This document shows positions 50,066-58,870 of a DNA stretch of 64,000 bases, piece after piece. Under the pieces are notes generated by a model, which did not search any database, was not told the origin of the DNA, and worked only from the letters and a program-made list of their open reading frames with translations. The position numbers were made by a program, and so were the translations under genes. This stretch comes from Qipengyuania sp. ABI-127-1 (lineage in GTDB: Bacteria > Pseudomonadota > Alphaproteobacteria > Sphingomonadales > Sphingomonadaceae), in assembly GCA_022953095.1 (NCBI GenBank), contig JALJCR010000001.1, positions 1,088,501 through 1,152,500 of the forward strand. The letters are read 5' to 3'. Numbering within the stretch: the first letter of the stretch is position 1; the number at the start of each line of letters is the position of its first letter.

Positions 50066-51682
50066 TCAATCCTCGTCGTCGCCTTCCTCATCTTCGGGAT
50101 CGGGCTGGAACAGCCAATCCGGTTCGGGCGAAAGGAATTCCAGCGCTTCGGCTCGTTTGCTAGGATCTGCTTCCAGTTCCTCGAGAATCTTGTTGAGCCG
50201 ATCGATGCGCTTGGGGGCATGTGGGTCGTTGATCACCGGACCCAACACGCTGAGGGCATCGGTATCGCGCTGCTCGAGAAGCAGGAGATGACCGAGCGTC
50301 TGGCGGAATGAACGATCGAACTGGGCGTTGAAATACGCGTTTTCCAACGCGATCAGAGCGGTTTCGGGCACCAGCTCGCCGCTCAAACGGTGAGCGAGAT
50401 AATACTCGTGCAACGATGCAGGATTCTGAGGATCCTTGCGGTTCGCCAGCGCAAACTGCTTCTGGGCCTCTTCGAAGTAGGAAGGATCGGCTGCGATCGC
50501 GGGCCATTCGGTTTCGCCCACCGGTTCGAACCCGACCGCCTTGGTCAGCGCGATGCGACCGAGGTAGATATTGGGCCAGGCGGATTCCTCATCCAGTTGC
50601 TGTGCTCGCTCGGCGGCCCTGGTTGCTTCCTCGTAAAGCCGCGCATCGAACAACGCTTCGGTTGCGGTGAGCTGCGCCATGACGCTGTCCGGATAGTTCG
50701 CCGCCAACTGGCGCGCATCGTCTACCAGGTCCAGCGCCATCTCGCGTGTCACGCCGGATTGCGACTGTGCCCGGATGGGCAGGCTCGCCGCTTCGGCATC
50801 GCTGACCTCGCGTACCGTGACCTCTGGGGGCCGATATCCATCGAAAGTTACTGTTTTTCCGGACAGTCGTCGGCTCTGGTACTTACGCATGTCCGACTGT
50901 AGAGCGTGCAGATTGCCGAACGCCTGGCGTGCCGCATCGAGGCTCGGGACGCGCTGGTTTAGGAGGTCGAGATAAGCCTTGAGTTGGCCATCGCGTTCGC
51001 CTGAAAAGGTGAGGTAATGCGATAGAAGCCAGCCTTGCGCATAAGCGGCGAAGACATCGCGGTAACGCATTTTCTCGGGACGCTGGAAAAGGTTCTCCAG
51101 ATCGTAGGCGCGAAGGGCCTTGAGAGTCGATGCGCGGTGGTTTGCCGGCGCGCCTATGATGAACCCATCATCGGTGAGTTCCAGGGTGCCGTAGACTTCG
51201 GCAAAGCCTTCGCGGTACCAATAGGGATAGGCAGCGGGTGCATGCCGGAACATGAAATAGTGCGCGTATTCGTGGAACAGCACCGTTTCCGGCGACAGAT
51301 CCGTGTCGTCACTGCGATTGTACCCGCGCGAACCGCGCTGGCGCTCTTCCCTCAGCGGGCTGAATGCGACGGTGTTGCCGCCGCGCGGAATAAAGAACCC
51401 GGCTACGCTCTTGCTGTCCACCAAGCGTCCGATGTCGCGCGCGGTGCCAAACTGGAAAAGTGTCAGCTTTTCGGAGAGTTCGGGTTCACGTTCGTCCGGC
51501 GAGATCTTGAGCATGAAGCGCATTGCCTCGTCGAGCCGTTCCATCCTCACCGCCGTTTTGGCAGCGGTTTCGGCATCGCTATCGGAATAGACCCGGAAAT
51601 GGGCGGTGTCTGCCTGATACCATTCCGCATGGGCAGGCGTGGCAGCGAGCACTAGGCCCGCCAGCGCGAGTTTCAGTTTCAT
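50066..51682 (-). CDS. Secreted gluzincin metallopeptidase-like protein with TPR region
   Basis: The 538-residue product has a signal peptide (about 1-19). A zinc-peptidase-like domain (about 20-265) has HEYAH at 137-141 and the third-ligand segment YREGFAEVYG (about 157-166), as in DUF1570 proteins. A long helical C-terminal half (about 300-510) has TPR-like repeats (ATEALFDARLYEEATRAAER, ALIALENAYFNAQFDRSFRQ). The last residues are very acidic. ATG at 51682 starts the signal. The TTG-started photolyase follows on the same strand. Substrate and role are unknown. Confidence 0.82.
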   Translation of the reverse strand: MKLKLALAGLVLAATPAHAEWYQADTAHFRVYSDSDAETAAKTAVRMERLDEAMRFMLKISPDEREPELSEKLTLFQFGTARDIGRLVDSKSVAGFFIPRGGNTVAFSPLREERQRGSRGYNRSDDTDLSPETVLFHEYAHYFMFRHAPAAYPYWYREGFAEVYGTLELTDDGFIIGAPANHRASTLKALRAYDLENLFQRPEKMRYRDVFAAYAQGWLLSHYLTFSGERDGQLKAYLDLLNQRVPSLDAARQAFGNLHALQSDMRKYQSRRLSGKTVTFDGYRPPEVTVREVSDAEAASLPIRAQSQSGVTREMALDLVDDARQLAANYPDSVMAQLTATEALFDARLYEEATRAAERAQQLDEESAWPNIYLGRIALTKAVGFEPVGETEWPAIAADPSYFEEAQKQFALANRKDPQNPASLHEYYLAHRLSGELVPETALIALENAYFNAQFDRSFRQTLGHLLLLEQRDTDALSVLGPVINDPHAPKRIDRLNKILEELEADPSKRAEALEFLSPEPDWLFQPDPEDEEGDDED

Positions 51683-51750
51683 GTTTGACCCTCAGATTGC
51701 AGTCCGTGGTCAACCATTACGTTTGCGCCAAAATGTGCAAGTGCAAATCC

Positions 51751-51774
51751 GTACCGCGATGGATTTCGCGGTAC
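51751..51774 (-). terminator. Inverted repeat after priA
   Basis: GTACCGCGA (51751-51759) and TCGCGGTAC (51766-51774) form a perfect 9-bp stem with a 6-base loop, 10 bases past the priA stop codon. The minus-strand tail is GGATTTGC, a poor U tract. It may be a terminator for priA or part of the leader of the downstream peptidase gene. Confidence 0.4.
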
Positions 51775-51784
51775 CGTGTGGTTT

Positions 51785-53950
51785 TTAGACAAAACTGTAA
51801 GGATCCACGTCGACCGCAACGCGCACGCCGGGCGGGTGGTCGACCGCGCCGAGCCAGTGGCGGATGACGTCCTGCAAGTGAACGCTGCGCCGCGCGTTGA
51901 TGAGGAAGCGGTAGCGGTAGCGGTTGCGGAGCAGCGCCATGGGGGCTGGGGCAGGGCCGAGGATCACGCATTCGGCGACCTGTGGGCGGAAGGCACCGAG
52001 CCGGTTGGCGGCCTCGCGCGCTTCGGCATCGTCTTCGGAAGAGATGATAATTGCGGCCCAGCGGCCGAAGGGGGGCGCGCCCGCCTCGCGCCGCATTTCG
52101 GTTTCGGCAGAGTAGAAGGCGTCGCGGTCTCCGGCGGCGAGCGCGGCGATAACCGGCGCTTCGGGATGGCGTGTCTGGATCAGCACCTCGCCCGGTTTCG
52201 AACCGCGCCCCGCGCGCCCCGCGACCTGTGCCACCTGCTGATAGGTCCGCTCGCCCGCGCGCAGATCGCCGCCTTCCAGGCCGAGATCGGCATCGACAAC
52301 CCCGACCAGTGTCAGTTCGGGGAAATGGAACCCCTTGGTTACCAATTGTGTGCCGACGATCACGTCGATCTCGCGAGCCTCCACCGCGGCGATGAATTCT
52401 GCGGCGCGGCCGGGCGAGTTGAGCGTGTCCGAGGTGGCGACGAACACCCGCGCCTGCGGCAGGCGCTCCGCCACCTCGTCGGCGATCCGTTCCACGCCCG
52501 GGCCGCAGGCGACGAGGCAATCGGGCTCGCCGCATTCGGTGCAGGCCTGGGGGGCGGGGGCTTCATGGCCGCAGTGGTGGCAGGCGAGGCGTCGGGTGAA
52601 GCGGTGCTCGACCAGCCAGGCGCTGCAATTGGGACATTGATAGCGAAAGCCACAATTGCGGCACAAGGTCAGCGGCGCATAGCCGCGGCGGTTCAAGAAC
52701 AGCAGCGACTGTTCGCCGCGTTCGAGCCGCTCCTCGATCCCGTCGACCAGCCGCTGGGCCAGCCACATGCCCTGCGGGGGCTTTTCCTCCGTCAGGTCGA
52801 TCGTGTCGATGCTGGGCAATTGTGCCCCGCCGAACCGGCTGGGCAGGTCGATCTTGGTGTAGACCCCGCTCTCGGCCATCTGCAGGCTTTCGAGCGCGGG
52901 CGTGGCACTGGCGAGGACCACCGGCACCTTTTCGAAATGCCCCCGCATCACGGCTACGTCGCGCGCATTGTAGCGCACTCCGTCTTCCTGCTTGAAGCTG
53001 GTCTCATGCGCCTCGTCGACGACGATCAGGCCGAGCTTCGCAAAGGGGAGGAACAAGGCCGAACGCGCGCCGACGACGACCTGCGCGCTGCCGTCGGAGA
53101 CCGCGCGATAGGCGCGGCGGCGCTCGGTCGATTTAAGCGAGGAATGCCACAGCACGGGCGATGCGCCGAAGCGCTCTTCGAAGCGGTGGAGGAAATTCTC
53201 CGTCAAGGCGATCTCGGGCAGCAGCACGAGCACCTGACGCCCGATATCAAGTGCCTCGGCGACGGGCTCGAAATAGGTCTCGGTCTTGCCCGATCCGGTC
53301 ACCCCGTCGAGAAGGAAGGGGGCGAACTCCGCCTTGCGAACGGCCTCGGCGAGAATGTCCGAGGCCGCGCGCTGCTCCGCGCTCAACTCGACATGGGCAA
53401 AGTCCGGGCGGGCCGCGTCATAGGGGCGGTCGCAATCGACCTCGACCGGCTCGAGCACGCCCTGATTAACGAGGCCCCGCAGGACCGCCTCGGATACCCC
53501 GGCAATACCCGCCAGTTCGCGGATGTTGGCCTGCTCGCCCTCGAGCGCTTCCATCGCCGTCTCCCGCTGCGGGGTCATGCGTTCGGGCATGCCGCCGGTC
53601 AGGCGATATTCGGTCATGGTGGCCGGACCCTTCAGAGCACCGCCCGACGACAGCGCCATGCGCGCCACGCTGGCCAGCGAGGCGACATAGTAATCTGCCG
53701 TCCATTCGATCAGGCGGCGCAGCGGCGCGGAGAGCGGGGGTATCGGGAGCAATCCCCTCAAATTCCGCAGCTTCCCTACCGGAACCTCGGTGCCGGGCAG
53801 CCGTTCAGCCTCCCAGACGATCCCGATCACGGTACGCGGCCCCAGCGGGCATTCGACCACCGAACCGGGTTCGACACGCATCGCGTCGGGCACCTTGTAA
53901 TCCAAGGGGCCGAGAGCGGCATTGAGGACGAGGCAGCGCACGCGGTTCAT
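51785..53950 (-). CDS. priA: Primosomal protein N', replication restart helicase PriA
   Basis: PriA recognises abandoned replication forks and reloads DnaB. The 721-residue product has the N-terminal 3'-DNA-binding domain, Walker A GVTGSGKT (216-223), the DEAH box (VVDEAHETSFKQ), and the zinc module with cysteine pairs in CRNCGFRYQCPNC and CHHCGHEAPAPQACTECG. Helicase motifs VIVGTQLVTKGFHFP and QVAGRAGRG follow. ATG at 53950 gives the family N terminus (VRCLVLNAALGPLDYKVP); no ribosome binding site is obvious. It is divergent from the DUF4197 gene. Confidence 0.97.
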   Translation of the reverse strand: MNRVRCLVLNAALGPLDYKVPDAMRVEPGSVVECPLGPRTVIGIVWEAERLPGTEVPVGKLRNLRGLLPIPPLSAPLRRLIEWTADYYVASLASVARMALSSGGALKGPATMTEYRLTGGMPERMTPQRETAMEALEGEQANIRELAGIAGVSEAVLRGLVNQGVLEPVEVDCDRPYDAARPDFAHVELSAEQRAASDILAEAVRKAEFAPFLLDGVTGSGKTETYFEPVAEALDIGRQVLVLLPEIALTENFLHRFEERFGASPVLWHSSLKSTERRRAYRAVSDGSAQVVVGARSALFLPFAKLGLIVVDEAHETSFKQEDGVRYNARDVAVMRGHFEKVPVVLASATPALESLQMAESGVYTKIDLPSRFGGAQLPSIDTIDLTEEKPPQGMWLAQRLVDGIEERLERGEQSLLFLNRRGYAPLTLCRNCGFRYQCPNCSAWLVEHRFTRRLACHHCGHEAPAPQACTECGEPDCLVACGPGVERIADEVAERLPQARVFVATSDTLNSPGRAAEFIAAVEAREIDVIVGTQLVTKGFHFPELTLVGVVDADLGLEGGDLRAGERTYQQVAQVAGRAGRGSKPGEVLIQTRHPEAPVIAALAAGDRDAFYSAETEMRREAGAPPFGRWAAIIISSEDDAEAREAANRLGAFRPQVAECVILGPAPAPMALLRNRYRYRFLINARRSVHLQDVIRHWLGAVDHPPGVRVAVDVDPYSFV

Positions 53951-54015
53951 GGCCGAGCCATATGGGCGGCGGCAGGCGTGCGAAACAAGGGTGGGATGCA
54001 GTGAGGAGCAACGAT

Positions 54016-54711
54016 ATGACCGATATTCTCGTGAAACCCACCCGCCGACGCGCTGTCCTTGGCGGTCTGGCCGCAGGCGGCGGGCTGCTGGCCTTGCCCG
54101 GCTGCGCAAGCCTGCCCGGTTTCGGCATGGTCGATGCAGTCCAGCGCATCCTCTTCCTTTCGAGCGAGCGCGCCTTCGGCCGGATGCTGCAGGGCGACGG
54201 GTTTTGGGATCAGCAGGTCGCGCAGCTTGGGCTGGGTAATCTGCTCGGCACGCGCGGCGACGTAATGACCCGCATCCTCACCTCGGCGCTGTTCAAGAGT
54301 CGGCTGGAGGATGCCTTTGCCGATATTGCCTATGAAGGTGCCGAACGCGCGGCCCCGCTGGTGACCGATGCGGTGCGCACCATCGGCGTCCAGAACGCCA
54401 TCGATCTCGTGCGCGGCGGGCCGACAGCGGCAACCAGTTTTCTGCGCGGATCGATGGGCACCACGCTCGTCGAGGCGATGGTTCCCGAACTCGGCACGGC
54501 CATGCGCGTGGCCAGCGATCCGCTGGTGGGCGAGCTTGTGCGCGGTCTAACCGGTGTCGACTTTGCGGGCGCTACCAATCGCCTTGCTACCAATATCGAC
54601 GACACCATTTGGCGCGAGATCGGCGTAGAGGAAGCTGCCATCCGCCGCGATCCGCAGGCCACGCGCGATCCGCTGATCATCGGTGTGTTCGGCACCGGTG
54701 CGGGGTACTAG
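54016..54711 (+). CDS. DUF4197 family lipoprotein
   Basis: The 231-residue product has an RRR motif (10-12) before a hydrophobic signal and a lipobox ALPGC (Cys30), so it is probably exported as a lipoprotein, perhaps through Tat. The mature part is a DUF4197-like helical domain: AVQRILFLSSERAFGRMLQ, TRILTSALFKSRLEDAFAD, and DPLVGELVRGLTGVDFAGAT near the end. The family is widespread in proteobacteria, and its function is unknown. ATG at 54016 has GAGGAG upstream. Confidence 0.82.
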   Translation: MTDILVKPTRRRAVLGGLAAGGGLLALPGCASLPGFGMVDAVQRILFLSSERAFGRMLQGDGFWDQQVAQLGLGNLLGTRGDVMTRILTSALFKSRLEDAFADIAYEGAERAAPLVTDAVRTIGVQNAIDLVRGGPTAATSFLRGSMGTTLVEAMVPELGTAMRVASDPLVGELVRGLTGVDFAGATNRLATNIDDTIWREIGVEEAAIRRDPQATRDPLIIGVFGTGAGY

Positions 54712-54776
54712 CCGCACCGCGACTGCATCGCTAAGGCTTGCCGGGAATCGCATTTTCCTTCCGGAGCCACACGCAC

Positions 54777-55439
54777 ATGAAATTCTTCGTCGATACCGCC
54801 GACATCGCCGACATCAGGGAACTGGCCGATACCGGCCTGCTCGACGGCGTCACCACCAACCCCTCGCTGATTGCCAAATCGGGGCGGGATTTCATGGAGG
54901 TGACCAAGGAAATCTGCGGCATCGTCGATGGTCCGGTCAGCGCCGAAGTGGTCGCGCTCGATCATGAAACGATGATGAAAGAGGCCGAAACGTTGCGCAA
55001 GATTGCGGACAATGTTTGCATCAAGGTGCCGCTGACGATCGACGGGTTGAAGACCTGCAAGAAGCTGACCAGCGACGGCACCATGGTCAATGTGACGCTG
55101 TGCTTTTCCGCCAACCAGGCGCTGCTCGCGGCCAAGGCGGGGGCGACCTTCGTCTCGCCCTTTGTCGGCCGGCATGACGACAACGGCTTCGACGGCATGG
55201 CGCTGATCCGCGATATCCGCCTGATCTACGACAACTATCCCGGCTTCACGACCGAGATCCTCGTCGCCAGCATCCGCAACCCTGTCCACGTGCTGGAAAG
55301 CGCGCGGATCGGCGCCGACGTCGCGACCATGCCTGCGGGTGTGATCAAGGGCCTGTTCAAGCATGTCCTGACGGACAAGGGGATCGAAGGGTTCCTCAAG
55401 GATTGGGAAAAGACCGGCCAGTCGATTCCCACCGCGTAA
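54777..55439 (+). CDS. fsa: Transaldolase-like fructose-6-phosphate aldolase
   Basis: The 220-residue product belongs to the small transaldolase (TalC/FSA) family, the same length as E. coli FsaA. Motifs are [33 protein letters not shown], the Schiff-base lysine in CIKVPLT (Lys83), and [12 protein letters not shown]. It would catalyse a transaldolase or fructose-6-phosphate aldolase reaction in central carbon metabolism; these activities are hard to tell apart by sequence. ATG at 54777 follows CCGGAG. Its stop codon TAA abuts the GTG start of cobT. Confidence 0.93.
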   Translation: MKFFVDTADIADIRELADTGLLDGVTTNPSLIAKSGRDFMEVTKEICGIVDGPVSAEVVALDHETMMKEAETLRKIADNVCIKVPLTIDGLKTCKKLTSDGTMVNVTLCFSANQALLAAKAGATFVSPFVGRHDDNGFDGMALIRDIRLIYDNYPGFTTEILVASIRNPVHVLESARIGADVATMPAGVIKGLFKHVLTDKGIEGFLKDWEKTGQSIPTA

Positions 55440-57263
55440 GTGACCGACCAGACCCCTCTCGATCGCTTCAAGCAGGCGCTGACCGGCGCTGCCCGTGCGC
55501 TCGCGCACGAGCCCGAAGTGGAAGTAGCCTGGAGCGCGGATGCCCCGGCGCAGAGCGGCAAGAATTTCCGCGTGCCGCTGCCGGGCCGCAATTTGCCGCG
55601 CGACCAGGCGATCGAGGCACGCGGTTTCGCCGACAGCTTCTCGCTCCGCCTGCGCCATCACAACGAGGCGCTGCATGGCAAGGGCGCGCCGCCTGAACCG
55701 ATCGCGCGGGCCTGCTACGACGCGATCGAGCAGGTCCGCTACGAGGCGATCGGATCGAACCGCTATGCCGGGATCCGCGACAACCTCAATTCGGCTGTCG
55801 AACTGCGCACCGCGTCCGACGCCATCGTCCGCGCAGAGGAGGCGAGCGAGGTCCCGCTGCCGACCGCACTTTCGCTGATGCTGCGCGAGGCGCTCACCGG
55901 CGAGGCCGTGCCCGAGCGCGCCCGCGCGGGCGTCGAATTGGTGCGCGAGGATATCCTCGCTAAGATCGGCACCGATATGGAAGGGCTGGCCGAAGCGCTC
56001 GACGACCAGCGCGCGTTTCAGGACCTGACGCTCGACATGCTGCGGCATCTCGACCTCACCTTGCCCGACAGTCCCGATCCGACCGACGCCGAGGATGGCG
56101 ACGAGGAAGAGGGCGAAAATCCCGAGGATCAGGAAAGCGACGAGGAAGACGAGGGCGGCGCCGAGCCCGAGGCTGCCGATGCGCGCAGCGAGCTCAGCGA
56201 CGGCGAGGCCGAAGGCGATGCCGATCAGGAGGTCGAGGGCGAACAGGAAATGTCCGATGGCGATCCGTCGGACGATGGCGAGGAAGGCATGCAGCCCGTC
56301 CGCCCCAACCGCCCGTGGACCGACCTGCCCGATACTTTCGAATACAAGGCTTATACGGATAGGTTCGACGAGGAAATCGAAGCGCCCGAACTGTGCGACA
56401 ATGAGGAGCTGGACCGGCTGCGCGCCTATCTCGACAGCCAGCTTGCAGGCCTTCAGGGCGTGGTCACGCGGCTCGCCAACCGGCTGCAACGCCGCCTTAT
56501 GGCGCAGCAGAACCGCAGTTGGGATTTCGATCAGGAAGAAGGGCTGCTGGATGCCGCGCGGCTAACCCGCGTGGTCGTCAGCCCCGGCCATGCGCTCTCT
56601 TACAAGATGGAGCGCGATACCGAGTTCAAGGACACGGTCGTCACGCTGCTGATCGACAATTCGGGCAGCATGCGCGGGCGGCCGATCAGCATCGCCGCGA
56701 TCAGCGCCGATATCCTCGCGCGCACGCTGGAGCGCTGCGGCGTGAAGACCGAAATCCTCGGCTTCACCACCCGCGCCTGGAAGGGCGGGCAGAGCCGCGA
56801 GGCCTGGCTTGCCGATGGCCGCCCGGCCAATCCCGGCCGCCTCAACGACCTGCGCCATATCCTCTACAAGAAGGCCGACGAGCCCTGGCGCCGCGCGCGC
56901 CGCAATCTCGGCCTGATGATGCGCGAGGGGCTGCTCAAGGAAAATATCGATGGCGAGGCGCTGCTCTGGGCGCATGACCGCCTGCTCCGCCGCCCCGAAG
57001 ACCGCCGAATCCTGATGGTGATTTCGGACGGCGCCCCGGTCGACGACAGCACGCTCAGCGTAAACCAGGCGGGCTATCTCGAAGGGCACCTGCGCAAGGT
57101 AATCGACTGGATCGAGAAGCAATCGCCCGTGCAATTGGCCGCGATCGGGATCGGGCATGACGTGACCCGCTATTACAAGCGTTCGGTGACCATTATGGAC
57201 GTCGAGCAGTTGGGCGGGACGATTATCGAGCAACTGGCCGATTTGTTCGAGGTGGAGGGGTGA
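55440..57263 (+). CDS. cobT: Cobaltochelatase subunit CobT
   Basis: CobT works with the AAA+ protein CobS to deliver energy for CobN-dependent cobalt insertion in aerobic cobalamin synthesis. The 607-residue product has an N-terminal helical domain (about 1-200), a strongly acidic linker (about 205-285), and a C-terminal von Willebrand A domain with the metal-site motif DNSGS (Asp406-Ser410). It begins with GTG at 55440 directly after fsa. No cobS or cobN is in this window, so the partner must be elsewhere if present. The next gene overlaps the stop as TGATG. Confidence 0.93.
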   Translation: MTDQTPLDRFKQALTGAARALAHEPEVEVAWSADAPAQSGKNFRVPLPGRNLPRDQAIEARGFADSFSLRLRHHNEALHGKGAPPEPIARACYDAIEQVRYEAIGSNRYAGIRDNLNSAVELRTASDAIVRAEEASEVPLPTALSLMLREALTGEAVPERARAGVELVREDILAKIGTDMEGLAEALDDQRAFQDLTLDMLRHLDLTLPDSPDPTDAEDGDEEEGENPEDQESDEEDEGGAEPEAADARSELSDGEAEGDADQEVEGEQEMSDGDPSDDGEEGMQPVRPNRPWTDLPDTFEYKAYTDRFDEEIEAPELCDNEELDRLRAYLDSQLAGLQGVVTRLANRLQRRLMAQQNRSWDFDQEEGLLDAARLTRVVVSPGHALSYKMERDTEFKDTVVTLLIDNSGSMRGRPISIAAISADILARTLERCGVKTEILGFTTRAWKGGQSREAWLADGRPANPGRLNDLRHILYKKADEPWRRARRNLGLMMREGLLKENIDGEALLWAHDRLLRRPEDRRILMVISDGAPVDDSTLSVNQAGYLEGHLRKVIDWIEKQSPVQLAAIGIGHDVTRYYKRSVTIMDVEQLGGTIIEQLADLFEVEG

Positions 57264-57673
57264 TGAGACATCGCAGCGAGACTCCGCTTGCATGGTTTTC
57301 GCTGTTCGCCACGTCGGTACATTTCGTGCTCGAGACCTGGTACCATCTTGTGTGGGGCCAGCCGCTCCAGGCCTTGGTCGTCGATTACATCGGCAATGTC
57401 TTGATGTTCGGCGGGGCCATCGCTTCGCTCCGCCTGCGCCCTCGCAGTGCCGCCGGTTTGCTGGCAGGCGCGTGGTGCTTCTACCTTGGCTTTGGCTGGC
57501 GCAGCGTCTTCGGGCGTTTCGAATTGCTGCAGCAGGGCAAGGCTGCGGTTAACGGCGAGGCCAGCTTCGTCCTGCCTCTGATCGCCTTCGGTCTGGTGGT
57601 CGTGGCGATCTGCATGGTCTGGGCGCTGTGGCTGGCATGGCGACAGGCGACCGAGAGTAGCGGCGCGGAATGA
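57263..57673 (+). CDS. Small membrane protein coupled to cobT
   Basis: I do not recognise this 136-residue protein. It has four likely membrane helices: about 9-25, 38-54, 62-78 and 103-127. The motif ETWYHLVWGQPLQALVVDYIG lies near residues 24-44, and a charged stretch RSVFGRFELLQQG is between helices 3 and 4. ATG at 57263 shares TGATG with the cobT stop and follows GGTGGAGGGG. It overlaps the following GNAT gene by 4 bases. A role in cobalt or metal transport would fit the neighbour, but nothing in the sequence shows it. Confidence 0.7.
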   Translation: MRHRSETPLAWFSLFATSVHFVLETWYHLVWGQPLQALVVDYIGNVLMFGGAIASLRLRPRSAAGLLAGAWCFYLGFGWRSVFGRFELLQQGKAAVNGEASFVLPLIAFGLVVVAICMVWALWLAWRQATESSGAE

Positions 57674-58092
57674 GCCCGGAGGTGACAATCCGTTTGCTGG
57701 GGCTCGGCGACGAAGCGCTTGTCGAGGCCGCTGCCCAATTGTTCGACCATAAACCGCTTCCCGAGCAGACACGTGCTTTTCTCGCCAGCGATCGCGAGTT
57801 TATGTGGCTCGCCCTCAAGGAAGGCCTTCCGGTGGGCTTCGTCAGTGCGACCAGCATCCTCCACCCCGACAAGCCGCCCCATCTTTTCGTCAACGAACTT
57901 GCGACGCATCAGGACCATTGGCGGCGAGGCATCGCGACCCGACTGATGCGAGTAGTCGAGCAGTTCGGCCGCGAGAATGACCTCTGGCCAATCTGGGTCG
58001 CTGCCGAGGGTGACGACGCGCAGGCGATCTCCTTCTACCGATCGCTTGGAGACATGGAGGAACGCGGTGCGACCGTGTTCGAATGGGAGTGA
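57670..58092 (+). CDS. GNAT family N-acetyltransferase
   Basis: The 140-residue product has the GNAT fold: VTIRLLGLGDEALV at the start, a beta4 strand HLFVNELATHQDHW, the acetyl-CoA pyrophosphate-binding loop RRRGIATRLM-like sequence (WRRGIATRLMRVVEQ), and ISFYRSLGDME near the C terminus. The resemblance is to aminoglycoside 6'-acetyltransferase-like small GNATs, but the substrate is unknown. ATG at 57670 overlaps the membrane-protein stop (ATGA), and the nitroreductase starts 3 bases after its stop. Confidence 0.88.
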   Translation: MSPEVTIRLLGLGDEALVEAAAQLFDHKPLPEQTRAFLASDREFMWLALKEGLPVGFVSATSILHPDKPPHLFVNELATHQDHWRRGIATRLMRVVEQFGRENDLWPIWVAAEGDDAQAISFYRSLGDMEERGATVFEWE

Positions 58093-58094
58093 CA

Positions 58095-58766
58095 ATGAAC
58101 GTAACCGAAGCCGTCCAGACCCGCCGCTCCGTCCGCGCCTTTACCGACCAGCCAGTCGAGCGTGAGGTGCTCACCCGCATCCTCGAGAAGGCGCAGCGCT
58201 CGCCGTCAGGCGGGAACACCCAGCCATGGCACGGCATCGTCCTCACCGGTGAGCCAATGCAGGCGCTCTTCGCGCGGATCACGCAGGAATTTCCCAAGGG
58301 ACGCGAGGCGCACAAGCCCGAATACCATATCTACCCGCCCGAACTCGATGGTCGCTACGAAGAACGCCGCTTCGGTGTAGGCGAGGACCTGTACGGCGCG
58401 CTCGAGATCTCCCGCGAGGAGAAGGGCAAGCGTCTCATGTGGTTTGCTGAAAACTTCCGCGCCTTCGGGGCGCCGGTGCTGATGCTGGTCCACACGCCCA
58501 AATATATGGGGCCGCCGCAGTGGAGCGATATCGGCATGTGGCTGCAGACCATCGGCCTGCTGTGCCGCGAGGAGGGGCTCGACACCTGCTTTCAGGAAGC
58601 CTGGGCGGTCTATTCCCCGCAAATCCGCGAAGTGGTCGATATCCCCGAGGACCATACCTTTTTCTGCGGAGTGGCGATCGGTTACCGCGATGCGCAGGCG
58701 GCTGTGAACAATTTCGACGTCAAACGTGCCCCGCTGGACGAGAGCGTGCGCTGGGAGGGGTGGTAA
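58095..58766 (+). CDS. Nitroreductase family protein
   Basis: The 223-residue product is an FMN-dependent nitroreductase: RRSVRAFTDQPVEREVL with the phosphate-binding arginines at the N terminus, QRSPSGGNTQPWHGIVL, GMWLQTIGLLCREEGLDTCF, and GVAIGYRDAQAAVNNF at the C terminus. It would reduce nitro or quinone compounds, or another flavin-dependent substrate, with NAD(P)H. ATG at 58095 has GGGAG five bases upstream and starts 3 bases after the GNAT stop, so the set cobT-membrane-GNAT-nitroreductase is one operon. A perfect inverted repeat follows the stop. Confidence 0.92.
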   Translation: MNVTEAVQTRRSVRAFTDQPVEREVLTRILEKAQRSPSGGNTQPWHGIVLTGEPMQALFARITQEFPKGREAHKPEYHIYPPELDGRYEERRFGVGEDLYGALEISREEKGKRLMWFAENFRAFGAPVLMLVHTPKYMGPPQWSDIGMWLQTIGLLCREEGLDTCFQEAWAVYSPQIREVVDIPEDHTFFCGVAIGYRDAQAAVNNFDVKRAPLDESVRWEGW

Positions 58767-58773
58767 TTTCCAT

Positions 58774-58851
58774 CGTCATCCCAGCGCAAGCTGGGATCGT
58801 TCTCCACCAAGTGCCAGCCCGACAGCGATCCCAGCTTGCGCTGGGATGACG
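58774..58851. repeat. Perfect 26-bp inverted repeat, REP/BIME-like
   Basis: Two 26-base arms (58774-58799 and 58826-58851) are perfect reverse complements, separated by 26 bases. Each arm itself contains the palindrome ATCCCAGC-GCAA-GCTGGGAT with 8-bp arms and a 4-base loop. This is the architecture of a bacterial interspersed palindromic pair. It sits between the nitroreductase and cysS and could end transcription or stabilise the upstream mRNA; whether copies exist elsewhere cannot be seen here. Confidence 0.85.
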
Positions 58852-58870
58852 GGATAGTATCAGGCCCCGC

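Noticed and set aside
51776..54004. A 742-residue plus-strand frame opposite priA.
   Set aside because: PriA on the minus strand has all helicase and zinc motifs; the plus frame is its reverse complement reading.
54708..56489. A 593-residue minus-strand frame opposite fsa and cobT.
   Set aside because: Both plus-strand genes are well supported by family motifs, and the antisense product has none.
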